DNA from: Cystobacter fuscus
GTDB taxonomy: Bacteria > Myxococcota > Myxococcia > Myxococcales > Myxococcaceae
NCBI RefSeq assembly: GCF_002305875.1
Contig: NZ_CP022098.1
Span: 10,292,001 to 10,356,000, forward strand
Reading direction: 5' to 3'
Length of the DNA: 64,000 nucleotides
The notes under the pieces were generated by a model. It searched no databases and was not told the DNA's origin. It was given only the letters and a program-made list of their open reading frames with translations. The translations under genes and the position numbers were made by a program. Each line of letters begins with the position of its first letter. Positions within the stretch are counted from its first letter, which is position 1. Of this stretch, positions 26,869 through 35,977 are shown piece by piece.

Positions 26869-28110
26869 TCAGGGGCTCTCGCCGCGCCAGAGGTCCTCGA
26901 CGCGCTCGCGCTCGCGCACCACCCGCCATGCACTCCCGTCAACCATCACCTCGGCCGGGCGGGGTCGTGAGTTGTAGGTGGAGGCCATGCTCATGCCATA
27001 GGCCCCGGCGCTCATGAAGGCATACAGCTCGCCCTGCCGGGGCAACACCAGCGGTCGCTGTCGGGCGAGCACGTCGGTGGACTCGCACACCGGACCCACC
27101 ACGTCCACGTCCACGGCCTTGCCCCGCCGCTGCACCAGGGGCTGGAGGCCATGGTGCGCGTCATAGAGGGCGGGCCGCATCAGATCGTTCATCCCCGCGT
27201 CCACCACCACGAACTGCCGCGCGGGCGTCTTCTTGCGGAAGAGCACGCGGGTGAGCAGCACGCCGGCATTGCCCACCACCGAGCGGCCGGGCTCGAAGAC
27301 GAGCGTGGCGCCCGTGGACCCCACCGCCGAGAGGATGGTGCGCGCGTACTCGGCGGTCGAGGGCGGCTTCTCCTCGGTGTAGGTGATGCCCAGGCCACCG
27401 CCCACGTCCAGGTAGCGCAGCCCATGCCCCTGCGCCTTGAGCTCCTGGTAGAGCCCGCCCACCTTGGTGAGCGCGGCCTTGAAGGGCGACGTCAGGGTGA
27501 TCTGCGAGCCGATGTGACAGTCCAGACCCACCGCCTCCAGGCCCTTCATCTTCCGGGCGCGGGAGTAGAGCCCCACGGCCTCCTCGAAGGGGACGCCGAA
27601 CTTGGACGTCTTCAGGCCGGTGGCGATGTAGCGGTGGGTGCGCGCGTCCACGTTGGGGTTGACGCGGATGGCGAAGGGCGCGCGCCTGCCCTGGGCCCGG
27701 CCCACCGCGTCGAGCAGCTCCAGCTCCTCGGGGCTCTCCACGTTGAAGAAGAGGATGCCGGCGGCGAGCGCCGCGGCCATCTCCTCGGCCGTCTTGCCCA
27801 CTCCGGCGAACACCGTCTTGCCCGGCTCGCCCCCGGCCGCCTTCACCCGGGCCAGCTCTCCACCCGAGACGATGTCGAAGCCACTGCCCTCCTCCGCCAG
27901 CAGGCACAGCACCGCCAGGGTGGAGTTGGCCTTCACCGAGTAGCACACCAGATGCGGGTGTTCGCCAAAGGACTCCGTCACCGCCCGGAAGTGCGAGCGC
28001 AGCGCGGCGGAGGAATAGACGTAGGTGGGAGTCCCCACCGCCTCGGCGATGGCGGGCAGGGGGACGTGCTCGGCGTGCAGGACGCGCTTGCGGTAGGTGA
28101 AGGCGGTCAC
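26869..28110 (-). CDS. lysA: Diaminopimelate decarboxylase
   Basis: 413 residues. A PLP enzyme of alanine-racemase fold that makes lysine from meso-diaminopimelate. The PLP Lys is in CYSVKANST. HIGSQI, the glycine loop LDVGGGLGITY, EPGRSVVGNAG and the active-site Cys of GPVCESTDVL are all present. The GTG start at 28110 overlaps the stop of the lipoprotein gene upstream (GTGA), so the two are coupled. Confidence 0.95.
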   Translation of the reverse strand: MTAFTYRKRVLHAEHVPLPAIAEAVGTPTYVYSSAALRSHFRAVTESFGEHPHLVCYSVKANSTLAVLCLLAEEGSGFDIVSGGELARVKAAGGEPGKTVFAGVGKTAEEMAAALAAGILFFNVESPEELELLDAVGRAQGRRAPFAIRVNPNVDARTHRYIATGLKTSKFGVPFEEAVGLYSRARKMKGLEAVGLDCHIGSQITLTSPFKAALTKVGGLYQELKAQGHGLRYLDVGGGLGITYTEEKPPSTAEYARTILSAVGSTGATLVFEPGRSVVGNAGVLLTRVLFRKKTPARQFVVVDAGMNDLMRPALYDAHHGLQPLVQRRGKAVDVDVVGPVCESTDVLARQRPLVLPRQGELYAFMSAGAYGMSMASTYNSRPRPAEVMVDGSAWRVVRERERVEDLWRGESP

Positions 28111-28316
28111 GGGGTTCCAGCGTCCTCGGAAGGAGGCGCCGAGGGGGCGAACGGACCGCGCCCCGCCTCGGCCGGAGCCTGCGTCTCGGTGGTGGGCGGA
28201 GCGGACGGCGGCAGGGGCGGCCGCACGGGCCCCTTGATGCCGCACCCCCCAAGCCCCAACAGCCCCACGAGCACCCCACCACCGAGCACCACGACGAGCA
28301 CGCGCGAGCGTTGCAT
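28107..28316 (-). CDS. LptM-like small lipoprotein
   Basis: 69 residues. A lipoprotein signal (VLVGLLGLGGC) puts the lipidated Cys at residue 25, followed at once by GIKGPVRPPLPP. This CGxKGPL-type motif is the hallmark of LptM (YifL), a lipoprotein that binds the LptD-LptE translocon in enterobacteria. The rest is a Pro-rich tail. In gamma-proteobacteria the yifL gene sits next to dapF/lysA, and here it directly precedes lysA with a GTGA overlap. Family and context agree; function in LPS export is inferred. Confidence 0.75.
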   Translation of the reverse strand: MQRSRVLVVVLGGGVLVGLLGLGGCGIKGPVRPPLPPSAPPTTETQAPAEAGRGPFAPSAPPSEDAGTP

Positions 28317-28328
28317 GGAAGCGCCTTC

Positions 28329-30182
28329 CTAGAACCGGATGCCGATGGTGCCACGCACGGCGTGGGCCGTCTTCAGCTCGGTGACCTGGATGCCCGAGCC
28401 CGTGTTGTAGTCCTGCAGACCGCTGAGCGGGAAGAGCACGGACCAGTCCACGCGGGCGATGAAGCCATCCTCCGTCTCGTACTTCGCGCCCAGGTTCGTC
28501 TCCAGACCCAGGGGCCGGTCCGTGAAGGACGGCGTGGACTGGGGGTAGATGGCCTGCGAGTAGATGGCGCTGCCGAAGACGTCGAAGCCCTGGGTGAGCG
28601 TGTAGCGCAGGGTGGGCTTGGCGTAGAAGGCGTCCGTCACGGTGCCGATGAGCTCGCGGAAGAGGATGTTGTCCACGCGGTAGGCGCGGTTGAAGCGGAA
28701 GTTGCGCAGGAAGCTGTCGGCGCAGTCGGTGCCGCCGCAGCGGAACTGCGGACCATCCGCGTCACCCGGCTGGGTGAAGCCGCCCGGACCCGAGCCCCGC
28801 CGCCCCGGGTACGCCCCGAAGCCCGGCGCCCGATCTCCCGACGCGAAGCCCAGCTCGAGCTGGATGTTGAGCTTGCCGTTGAGCAGCCGGTACTCACCCA
28901 CCGCCGCGCCACCGAACTCCGCCACGGTGAGCGACTGGTTCTGGTTGGGATCCTCCACGCCGGGAGCCAGGGGCGTGTTCTGCCGGCTGCCGATGGTGCC
29001 CAGGTAGGCGGCCACCTCGAACTCCACGCGGAAGTTCTTCTCCTCGTAGCGCAGCCACACGTCCGGGATGACGAGCGAGGCGTTGCGCGGCACGTAGGTG
29101 ACGTTGCCACCCACCGAGCCGTCCGGGTTGAGCACCGCGGGCGAGTTGAGCCCCTCGGCCGAGGACTGCTGGCTGCGGTAGCTCACGTGGAGGCCGTAGT
29201 TGAGCACGCCCTGGTTGTTGTCCAGCTTGGACTTCACCTCCTGCGGCGTGTCGCGCCGGGCCACCGCCAGCACGAAGCTGTGCACGTCGTCCGTCTTGGT
29301 CACGTCCACCGGCTGGCTGTCCGGCCCGTTCGGATAGGCGTAGCGGCCCTCGTTGTTGAACTCGAACATGGGCGTCACGTAGAAGCCCTCGAGGGGCTCG
29401 GTGACGAACATGACCCGGTCCACCTGGTCGCCGTAGTCGCAGTCCAGGCAGTTGCCGTCGCTGCGCAGCACGCCCAGACCCCACTGCGCGTTCATCCGGC
29501 CGAAGCGCAGCAGACCCACCGGCGTGGACACCTCGCCGTAGACCTCGCGCACGGAGAACGCGTCGCGCAGGGCGTTGAGGCCCGCCCGGGGCGACGTCTG
29601 CCGGTCATTGAAGAGGTCGAACAGGTAGTAGCCGTCGCTCGGGAAGCTCGTGGACGGCGTGGAGCCCAGGAGCAGGTTGTCCAGCACGTCGAACTGGGCC
29701 TTCACCCGCACCTCTTCCGAGATGTTGAAGGTGGGCTCCAGACGCAGGCGCATGTCGGCGCCCGACTGGGTGCGCTCGTTGGTGCGCGGCGAGGGGAAGA
29801 GCCGGCGCTCCTGCTGCTTGCCCAGGTCGAACTGGTAGTAGAGGTTGGGACGCAGGCGGAAGTAGCCATCCAGCGTGAAGAGCTCCAGCTTGCGCTTCTC
29901 CTCCATCCACTCCCCCTGCCAGTCCGAGGCGAGGGATTGGGTGGCGAGCTGGGCGCGGATCTCCTCGCGCATCTCCTGCTTGGCGGCTTCCACGCGCCGC
30001 TCCACCTCCTGGCGGATGCGCTCCTCGGTGGAGACGGTGGGCTCCAGGGAGGAGGGCGGCGTGGCGGGCTGGGCGCTCTCGGGCGCGGGGGCCGGCGAGC
30101 CCGTGGGGGGCGTCTCCGGCGTCTGCGCGGCGGCCGTGGCGGAGGCGACGAGGAGCGCCGCCAGCAGGGCGTTGGACGACAT
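28329..30182 (-). CDS. Myxobacterial outer-membrane porin-like protein
   Basis: 617 residues. A signal peptide (MSSNALLAALLVASATAAA) is followed by a Pro-rich linker and a short coiled coil (EERIRQEVERRVEAAKQEMREE). From about residue 115 there are many amphipathic strands with aromatic girdle residues (DGYFRLRPNLYYQFDL), ending in a C-terminal Phe (RGTIGIRF) as in outer-membrane barrels. It resembles a myxobacterial family listed as TIGR04551; that match is from memory. A GGAGAAG ribosome site supports ATG 30182. It is the first gene of the operon leading into lysA, with 12 bases to the LptM-like gene. Confidence 0.75.
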   Translation of the reverse strand: MSSNALLAALLVASATAAAQTPETPPTGSPAPAPESAQPATPPSSLEPTVSTEERIRQEVERRVEAAKQEMREEIRAQLATQSLASDWQGEWMEEKRKLELFTLDGYFRLRPNLYYQFDLGKQQERRLFPSPRTNERTQSGADMRLRLEPTFNISEEVRVKAQFDVLDNLLLGSTPSTSFPSDGYYLFDLFNDRQTSPRAGLNALRDAFSVREVYGEVSTPVGLLRFGRMNAQWGLGVLRSDGNCLDCDYGDQVDRVMFVTEPLEGFYVTPMFEFNNEGRYAYPNGPDSQPVDVTKTDDVHSFVLAVARRDTPQEVKSKLDNNQGVLNYGLHVSYRSQQSSAEGLNSPAVLNPDGSVGGNVTYVPRNASLVIPDVWLRYEEKNFRVEFEVAAYLGTIGSRQNTPLAPGVEDPNQNQSLTVAEFGGAAVGEYRLLNGKLNIQLELGFASGDRAPGFGAYPGRRGSGPGGFTQPGDADGPQFRCGGTDCADSFLRNFRFNRAYRVDNILFRELIGTVTDAFYAKPTLRYTLTQGFDVFGSAIYSQAIYPQSTPSFTDRPLGLETNLGAKYETEDGFIARVDWSVLFPLSGLQDYNTGSGIQVTELKTAHAVRGTIGIRF

Positions 30183-30259
30183 AGGGGATTCTTCTCCGAG
30201 GCCGCGCGATTGCGGCGGGTGCAAAGGGCGGGCGAGTCAAGCGGAGTGCGTGGGGGGTG

Positions 30260-31120
30260 TCAACGACGGCGAGCGGTGCGCGCGCCGCGTTCCGCCCGGG
30301 ATTCCGGGACCCGGCCCGAGGGCTGGCACGAGGGGCAGAAGTGGGTGGTGCGCCCTCCCTGGGTCACGGACTCCACGGTCGTTCCACACCGGACACACGG
30401 CGTCCCGGCGCGGCCATAGACGAGGAAGCCGTTGCGGCCCCCCTCCTTGAGGTAGCGCACCTCCTCCTCGGCCTGCTGCTCCCGGAGGCCGAAGTCGAGC
30501 GCGGCGCGTACCCCCCGGGCCAGGCGCTTCCACTCGGCGTCGGTGAGCGAGGCGGGCGGTCGCGAGGGGTGCAGGCCCGCGCGGAAGAGCGCCTCGGCGG
30601 CGTGGATGTTGCCCAGCCCCGCCACCCTCCCCTGGTCCATCAGGGCCACCTTCAGTTCCTGCTTCGAGCCCCCCACCGCGTCCCGGAGCCGCGCGACGTC
30701 GAGGCCATCGGCGAGCGGATCGAACCCCAGGGCCTGGATGGGCGCGAGCGAGCGCAGGCACGAGGCGGGACACGTCTCCATGCGCCCGAGCATGCGCGCG
30801 TCGGCGAAATGGACGACCTCCTCGGAGTCCAGGTGGAGGCGAGCCCGGCTGTAGGGCACGGGGGTGTCCGGGGGGCGGCGCACGAAGCGACCCGACATGC
30901 CCAGGTGGGCGAGCAGGCCCCGATCTTCCTCGAAGGAGAAGAGGAGGTACTTGCCGCGCCGCTCCAGCGAGAGCAGCCGGCCCCGGAGGGAGGCGAAGTC
31001 CTTCCAGCGCGCGCCCCGGAAGATCCGGGTGTCGTCCGCATCGGCCTTCACCACGCGGCGACCGTCCAACCAGTGGACGAGGTGGCGCCGGGCGATCTCG
31101 ACTTCGGGTAGCTCGGGCAT
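30260..31120 (-). CDS. mutM: Formamidopyrimidine-DNA glycosylase
   Basis: 286 residues. It removes oxidised purines and cleaves the abasic site. The start MPELPEVEI supplies the catalytic Pro2 and Glu3 after Met removal; ATG 31120 is therefore fixed. The conserved Lys lies in ERRGKYLLF. LNAEAL-type sequence is represented by GNIHAAEALFRAGLHP. The C-terminal zinc finger has two pairs (CVRC and CPSC). A short basic tail follows. It lies 77 bases upstream of the porin-like gene on the same strand. Confidence 0.95.
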   Translation of the reverse strand: MPELPEVEIARRHLVHWLDGRRVVKADADDTRIFRGARWKDFASLRGRLLSLERRGKYLLFSFEEDRGLLAHLGMSGRFVRRPPDTPVPYSRARLHLDSEEVVHFADARMLGRMETCPASCLRSLAPIQALGFDPLADGLDVARLRDAVGGSKQELKVALMDQGRVAGLGNIHAAEALFRAGLHPSRPPASLTDAEWKRLARGVRAALDFGLREQQAEEEVRYLKEGGRNGFLVYGRAGTPCVRCGTTVESVTQGGRTTHFCPSCQPSGRVPESRAERGARTARRR

Positions 31121-31176
31121 GGCGTGCGCGGAATAACACACGCTACCGTTCGGCCCACGCGACACAAGGGGGAGCG

Positions 31177-33141
31177 ATGGCCTATCCGAGGGAGCTGGTC
31201 GAGGCGATCCGCAGGCACCAGGTCGTCCCGTTCGTGGGTGCCGGCATCAGCATGGGCGTCAAACCAGGACTGTTCCCCTCCTGGCCCAGGCTCCTGGAGG
31301 GGCTGGTCGAACGGATGCGCGAGGAGGTCAGCCCGGAGGACGCCATCGCGGAGGTTCGCCAGCGCATCGACCAGGGGGACTACCTCACCGCGGCCGAGCG
31401 GGCCTTCCAGGAGCTGGGGGCCTATCGCTTCAACCGGTTCCTGCGCGAGCGCATCCGCCACAAGCGGCCAGACGACGTGGATCTGTCCGTGGTCCAGGCC
31501 CTCTGGGAACTCCAGGCCCCCGTGGTGGTCACCACCAACTACGACGACGTCCTGCTCTGGGGCCGAGGGGACGCCGAGCCCGTCTCCAATGACCAGGATG
31601 ACGAGCTGAACCTGCTGGACCTCCAGGCCTCTCCCTCGGACCCTCGCGTCTGGCACCTGCATGGCACCATCCACCGGCTCGCCACGCTGGTGCTCGCGGG
31701 CGCCGACTACAAGCGCCTCTATGGGGACTCGGCCCAGCCCGCCAGCTACTCCCACTACACGAGCGCGCTGGTGCGCCTGCGCGAGTGGATCCGCTCCAGG
31801 CCCTTTCTCTACATGGGCTTCAGCTTCAGCGACCCCTACGTGCTCAAGCAGCTCGAGCATGTCATCGGCATCACCCGGGGGCGGCAGGTTCCCAGCTTCG
31901 CGCTGATGAAGAAGGGACAGATTGATCGGGGAGCGCTCTGGCCGAAGTACAACATCCAGCTCGTCGAGTACGAGGACCACGGAGCGCCCCTGGCGGAGAG
32001 CCTGCGCGGACTCGCACGGGCGGCCTTTGGCGCCAGCCCCGCCCCCGCTCCCGTCTCCGTGCCGCAATGGCCGCCCGCGAGGCCCGCCGCCGCGCCCGGG
32101 GCCTTCCTGTCCAGCCCGGCCCCCGCGCCGGTGCCGCAAGCACCGCCCGTGATGCGCGACTCGAGCCCCGCGGCCCTCGCGTCCGGCCCGCCCCCCGCGC
32201 CGGTGCCGTCCCAGCCGTCCGTGGCCCGGCCCGCGCTGGTGGAGGAGTACGCGCGCATCCTCCGGAGCCAGCATCGGCTGGTGCTGCTCGCCCCCGAGGA
32301 CGGCGGGGCCCGGTCACTCGCCCGGGACGTGGCGGCGCGGTATGGGGAGCACGTCACCTGGCTGGCGCCCCCGAATGTCCCCGACTGCACCGAGGCCGAG
32401 TACTGCCGGGCGCTCCTGGGAGGAGCCTACGTCAAGGGCTTCGACGCGTTGGTGGAGCACCTGCGCGAGAAGGCCGAGCGGCTCGGGCGCGAGCACCTGA
32501 TCGTTCTGCGCAACGAGTGGGGGCCATTCGAGCACCTCAAACGGCTCGGCAACACGCTGCGCCGGATGATGGACGAGCCCTCGCCGGTGGACTTCCACTT
32601 CCTCATCGCGGGGGGCGAACGCTCGGCGTGGATCCTCCACAACGTGAAGAGCTTCTCCGTGTTCACGGGAGCCCCCCGGCGCGAGGTGCCGGATCTCACG
32701 GTGGAGGAAGTGGGACGCTATCTGGCCGCCCAGGGTGAGGACTCGGCACGACAAGCGAAGGACGTTCACGAAGCCACGGGAGGTCATCTGGGGCTGCTCC
32801 GGGAAGCCTTGAGCAGCGAAGGGCCGCGCGATGCGGATGCGATCACGGCACGGCTGGCGCGCAGCCCCTCGCTGCGAAGCACGGTGCGGGAGCGCCTGCT
32901 CCAGGACGAACGCAATGACTATCGAGGGGAGCGCAGTTGCCACGCGGTGCTCGAGAAGCTGCTTGCCGGACAACCCGTGGAGGCGCTGGAGCCGCTCGAT
33001 CACCGGGTGGAGTTCCCCGAGGTGCGGCTGTACTTCGCGGGGCTGGTGCGCACGGACGCGGCGGGAAGGACCGTGCCGCGATGCAGGGCCGTGGAACGCG
33101 TAGCCCGCGAGGCGCTGGCGCGGCAGGACGTGCGCCCCTGA
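31177..33141 (+). CDS. SIR2-domain protein with degenerate NTPase-like C-terminus
   Basis: 654 residues. The SIR2-like NAD-binding domain (about 1-285) has GAGIS at 21-25, TTNYDD at 119-124 and HLHG at 160-163, the motifs of the SIR2_2 group found in NAD-depleting defence proteins. A Pro/Ala-rich linker (about 286-355) separates a 300-residue C-terminal region that reads like a P-loop NTPase module. Its Walker-A position is APEDGGARSLA, with no Lys-Ser/Thr, and a Walker-B-like HLIVLRNEW follows. A strong GGGGGAG site precedes ATG 31177. A role in abortive infection by NAD hydrolysis is likely from the family but untested. It is divergent from mutM. Confidence 0.8.
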   Translation: MAYPRELVEAIRRHQVVPFVGAGISMGVKPGLFPSWPRLLEGLVERMREEVSPEDAIAEVRQRIDQGDYLTAAERAFQELGAYRFNRFLRERIRHKRPDDVDLSVVQALWELQAPVVVTTNYDDVLLWGRGDAEPVSNDQDDELNLLDLQASPSDPRVWHLHGTIHRLATLVLAGADYKRLYGDSAQPASYSHYTSALVRLREWIRSRPFLYMGFSFSDPYVLKQLEHVIGITRGRQVPSFALMKKGQIDRGALWPKYNIQLVEYEDHGAPLAESLRGLARAAFGASPAPAPVSVPQWPPARPAAAPGAFLSSPAPAPVPQAPPVMRDSSPAALASGPPPAPVPSQPSVARPALVEEYARILRSQHRLVLLAPEDGGARSLARDVAARYGEHVTWLAPPNVPDCTEAEYCRALLGGAYVKGFDALVEHLREKAERLGREHLIVLRNEWGPFEHLKRLGNTLRRMMDEPSPVDFHFLIAGGERSAWILHNVKSFSVFTGAPRREVPDLTVEEVGRYLAAQGEDSARQAKDVHEATGGHLGLLREALSSEGPRDADAITARLARSPSLRSTVRERLLQDERNDYRGERSCHAVLEKLLAGQPVEALEPLDHRVEFPEVRLYFAGLVRTDAAGRTVPRCRAVERVAREALARQDVRP

Positions 33142-33212
33142 GCCACTGACTAAATGGTGACGGGAGGAGTTCGGCAGGGAGCGAGCGCGGGAGGACGTTC
33201 CCCTCCGAGGGC

Positions 33213-33245
33213 ATGACCTGATAAGTGGGCGTCCCAGGAGGTCAT
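33213..33245. repeat. Inverted repeat upstream of the kinase gene
   Basis: ATGACCT (33213-33219) and AGGTCAT (33239-33245) are exact reverse complements separated by 19 bases. The repeat lies in the 148-base gap between the SIR2 gene and the kinase start. It could be an operator or a weak terminator. Confidence 0.35.
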
Positions 33246-33289
33246 CCTCACGTGTCGCCAGCAAGCCATCCATTCTCCGGGAGAGAGTC

Positions 33290-35005
33290 GTGAAGCCGCG
33301 GCGCCTGCCCGATCTGCGCCCGGGCACCGAGATCGAGGGGATGGTGGTGCAATCCTTCCTGGGGGCCGGTGGCTACGGCACCGTGTACCTGGCCAGGCAG
33401 ATGAACTCGGGACGTTTGTGCGCCGTGAAATTCATTCCCATGGGGAGCGCGGAGGCATGGGGACAACGCGAGTTCGCCATCCTCTTGCGGCTACAGCACC
33501 TCAACCTCGTCTCCTTGGGAGGGTGGGGCTACTGGCCCGAGGAGCGGCACGAGTACCTGTGGCTGCGGCTCGCATACATCCCGGGAAAAACCCTGGACGA
33601 GTGGGCCTGGGAGCACCATCCCGACGCGTGGACGGCCGCTGGGAAGATCCTGGGCGTGGGCCGGGGATTGGCGGTGGCGCACCATGCCCAGGTGGTGCAC
33701 CGGGACGTCAAGGAGGCCAACATCCTGGTGCGAGAGGGCGATGGCGAAGCGGTGCTGGTGGACTTCGGAGCTGGCCACTACGCACGAGCGCCTACCATCA
33801 CCCACGGCATGTTCCCTCCGGGCACGCTCGAGTACCGCAGCCCCGAGGCCTGGCGCTTCCGGCTCGAACACGCCCACGACAAGGGAGCTCGCTACCGGGC
33901 GGGTCCCGCCGATGACCTGTACGCCCTCGGGGTGGTGCTCTACTGGCTGCTCACGTGGCGCCATCCCTTCGGGGTGACGGAAGACGAGGACTCCATTCGG
34001 GCCATCATCGAGACGCCTCCCCTGCCCCCGCACATCGTCAACCCGCGCGTCCCCAAGGCCCTGAGCGCCGTGTGCCTGAAGCTGCTGGAGAAGAGCCCCG
34101 AGAACCGCTACCCGAGCGCCGTGGCCCTGTGCGAGGCGCTGGAGACCCTACGGGCGCAGGCAGATGACACCTGGAGGGTTCCCTTACAGGACAGGCCTCG
34201 CCCACAGCAGAGGCGCGAGGGACTCCCGCGCTGGCCGAGTGGGAAGGCGCTTCGCCGGAGCGTGCTCTGGGGGGGATTGGTCCTGGGCAGTGTGGTGGTC
34301 GGCTGGGCTGCCCTACGCTCGACGTCGTCTGGACTCCTCCCCACGCAAGGGATTGCTTCCGGACGGGAAGTGGCGTCCTCGGGGCCCCTACCGGAAGCTG
34401 ACGGGACCGCGGCAACACCCCCCGCGGCCGCCGCCCCTTCCGCGGCATCGACCCAGGACGACGCCCCCGTGAACAAGCAGAAGACAGACCGAATCTCGGA
34501 TGACAGGAAGCAGAAGGCGAAGGTCGCCACTCGAGGTGCGTGCGCGGGCCTCGTGGGAGTGGCGTTGCAGGCCTGCGTCGGTGCGCAGCAGCAAGTGGCA
34601 CCCAAGCGTCCTCCTCCGCCCGAGGAATGCCCGCCAGGCGCCGTCGAGGCAATGACCGGCAGGTTGGGTCTGTATATTGGTGATGATTACGGCACCATAG
34701 TCAACCGGGAATACGGGGGGCCGCTCACCGTGCGTGAGGGAGAGGTCACCTTTTCCGTGTGGGGAGATCATGAGGGACTGGTGGACAAAACCCTTGTCTT
34801 GGGTCGGCTTTATCTGGTGCCAGGACGCGTCTATGGCCGCTTCACCCGGGTCATCCTGCCCACGGGCGAAAGCTACCCTGTCTGCATGGAACTCTGGGAA
34901 GGTTCGGACCGGTTGCTCGGCTCGCGATTGGAGAAGGGGAGTACGCCGGACAACGTCCTGATCCACTCGCTTGAGCGGCTGATGGCCGTGAAGCGCTTCA
35001 AGTAA
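33290..35005 (+). CDS. Membrane-anchored Ser/Thr protein kinase
   Basis: 571 residues. The Hanks-type kinase domain (about 18-285) has the Gly loop GAGGYGTVY, ATP Lys in CAVKFIP, catalytic loop VHRDVKEANIL and VDFGAG in place of DFG-x. A Pro-rich juxtamembrane segment leads to one membrane helix (about 325-342, VLWGGLVLGSVVVGWAAL). The external part has a second hydrophobic stretch (CAGLVGVALQACVG) and ends in a beta-rich domain of about 120 residues. GTG 33290 follows GGGAGAG. The downstream DUF2381-type gene starts five bases after the stop. This pairing recurs in myxobacterial genomes; the signal sensed is unknown. Confidence 0.88.
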   Translation: MKPRRLPDLRPGTEIEGMVVQSFLGAGGYGTVYLARQMNSGRLCAVKFIPMGSAEAWGQREFAILLRLQHLNLVSLGGWGYWPEERHEYLWLRLAYIPGKTLDEWAWEHHPDAWTAAGKILGVGRGLAVAHHAQVVHRDVKEANILVREGDGEAVLVDFGAGHYARAPTITHGMFPPGTLEYRSPEAWRFRLEHAHDKGARYRAGPADDLYALGVVLYWLLTWRHPFGVTEDEDSIRAIIETPPLPPHIVNPRVPKALSAVCLKLLEKSPENRYPSAVALCEALETLRAQADDTWRVPLQDRPRPQQRREGLPRWPSGKALRRSVLWGGLVLGSVVVGWAALRSTSSGLLPTQGIASGREVASSGPLPEADGTAATPPAAAAPSAASTQDDAPVNKQKTDRISDDRKQKAKVATRGACAGLVGVALQACVGAQQQVAPKRPPPPEECPPGAVEAMTGRLGLYIGDDYGTIVNREYGGPLTVREGEVTFSVWGDHEGLVDKTLVLGRLYLVPGRVYGRFTRVILPTGESYPVCMELWEGSDRLLGSRLEKGSTPDNVLIHSLERLMAVKRFK

Positions 35006-35010
35006 GCCCG

Positions 35011-35907
35011 ATGCCCTCCTTGCCTCTTGCGTCCCTCCTCTCGCTGGTGTTGAGCACAGACGTCGGCGACACAGCGCGCCCACACCTCCTCGACTGCATG
35101 GGGGAATCCTTTGGTGTCGAGCTGTCCGCCGAGCCCGGAAGCAGAGCAGCGAAGGTATGCATCCATCCAGGGTCCGGCACGCTGTTCCTCTTCGATTCAC
35201 CTCTGCTCGCGAAGAGTGTGGAGGTGCAACAGCGAGAGCGTTTCGTGGATGTGGCCGTCGGGAACCGCAGCATCACGCTCATGCCACCAACGGACATTCA
35301 GCCCGGTGAGCGATTTTCGGTGCAGGTGCGCTTCGCGGATGACGTGCCCCCCACGAGCGCGACTTTCGAGTTGGTTGCCCATCCCTCCTGGGCCGCGAAA
35401 CAGGTGTCGGTGGTCCACCCCCCCGTCGGCGTGAAGAACTGCCCAGAGGAGCCACGAACCGGGGGTCATGGTCCAGGCCTCACGGGGCTGCTTGCCGAGG
35501 GGGTCATTGCACAGGCTGGGACCGGCGTGGAGGCCAAAGACCTCTCAAAGGAAAATACCTGCCCCACGGGGCAGGTGATCTCCTGGGGACGGATCTTCAG
35601 CTATCTCTCCACGACCTCACGAAAACAAGCAGGACAGCCCTTGCTGCGATTGGCTTTGGCCGTGGAGCTGAGCAACCACGGGATGACCGCCTGGATGCCC
35701 ACGCGTGCGGCGCTGGGCAGAGCGGGCCAGAGGGCGAAGGAGCTGAGCGTCTGGACAGCCAGACCCCTTCCCCCTGGGACATCCAGGCACTGGGTCATGA
35801 TGGAGACGGAGCAAACGGAGGACGAGGCACGGCAGGTCTATACCCTCGACATCTGGGATGACAGCGGGAGCCGCCGCGTCTCGATAGGACACGTGGCCTT
35901 CCCCTGA
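35011..35907 (+). CDS. DUF2381-family (TIGR02268-type) secreted protein
   Basis: 298 residues. It has a weak signal-like N-terminus (PSLPLASLLSLVLS). The body matches the myxobacterial paralogous family: FDSPLLAKSVEVQQRERF, ITLMPPTDIQPGERFSVQVRFADD, FELVAHPSWAAKQVSV, and near the end a W...RHWVMMETEQT segment. The fold looks all-beta and envelope-located. The family typically sits directly after a kinase gene, as here, suggesting a sensory partner for the kinase. Function is unknown. Confidence 0.8.
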   Translation: MPSLPLASLLSLVLSTDVGDTARPHLLDCMGESFGVELSAEPGSRAAKVCIHPGSGTLFLFDSPLLAKSVEVQQRERFVDVAVGNRSITLMPPTDIQPGERFSVQVRFADDVPPTSATFELVAHPSWAAKQVSVVHPPVGVKNCPEEPRTGGHGPGLTGLLAEGVIAQAGTGVEAKDLSKENTCPTGQVISWGRIFSYLSTTSRKQAGQPLLRLALAVELSNHGMTAWMPTRAALGRAGQRAKELSVWTARPLPPGTSRHWVMMETEQTEDEARQVYTLDIWDDSGSRRVSIGHVAFP

Positions 35908-35977
35908 ATCAGGCGCCAGTAGCATCGCCGAGCAGGTCGCCGTCTCGGAGCTGTCGCCCTATCAGGTATCCGGTGGC

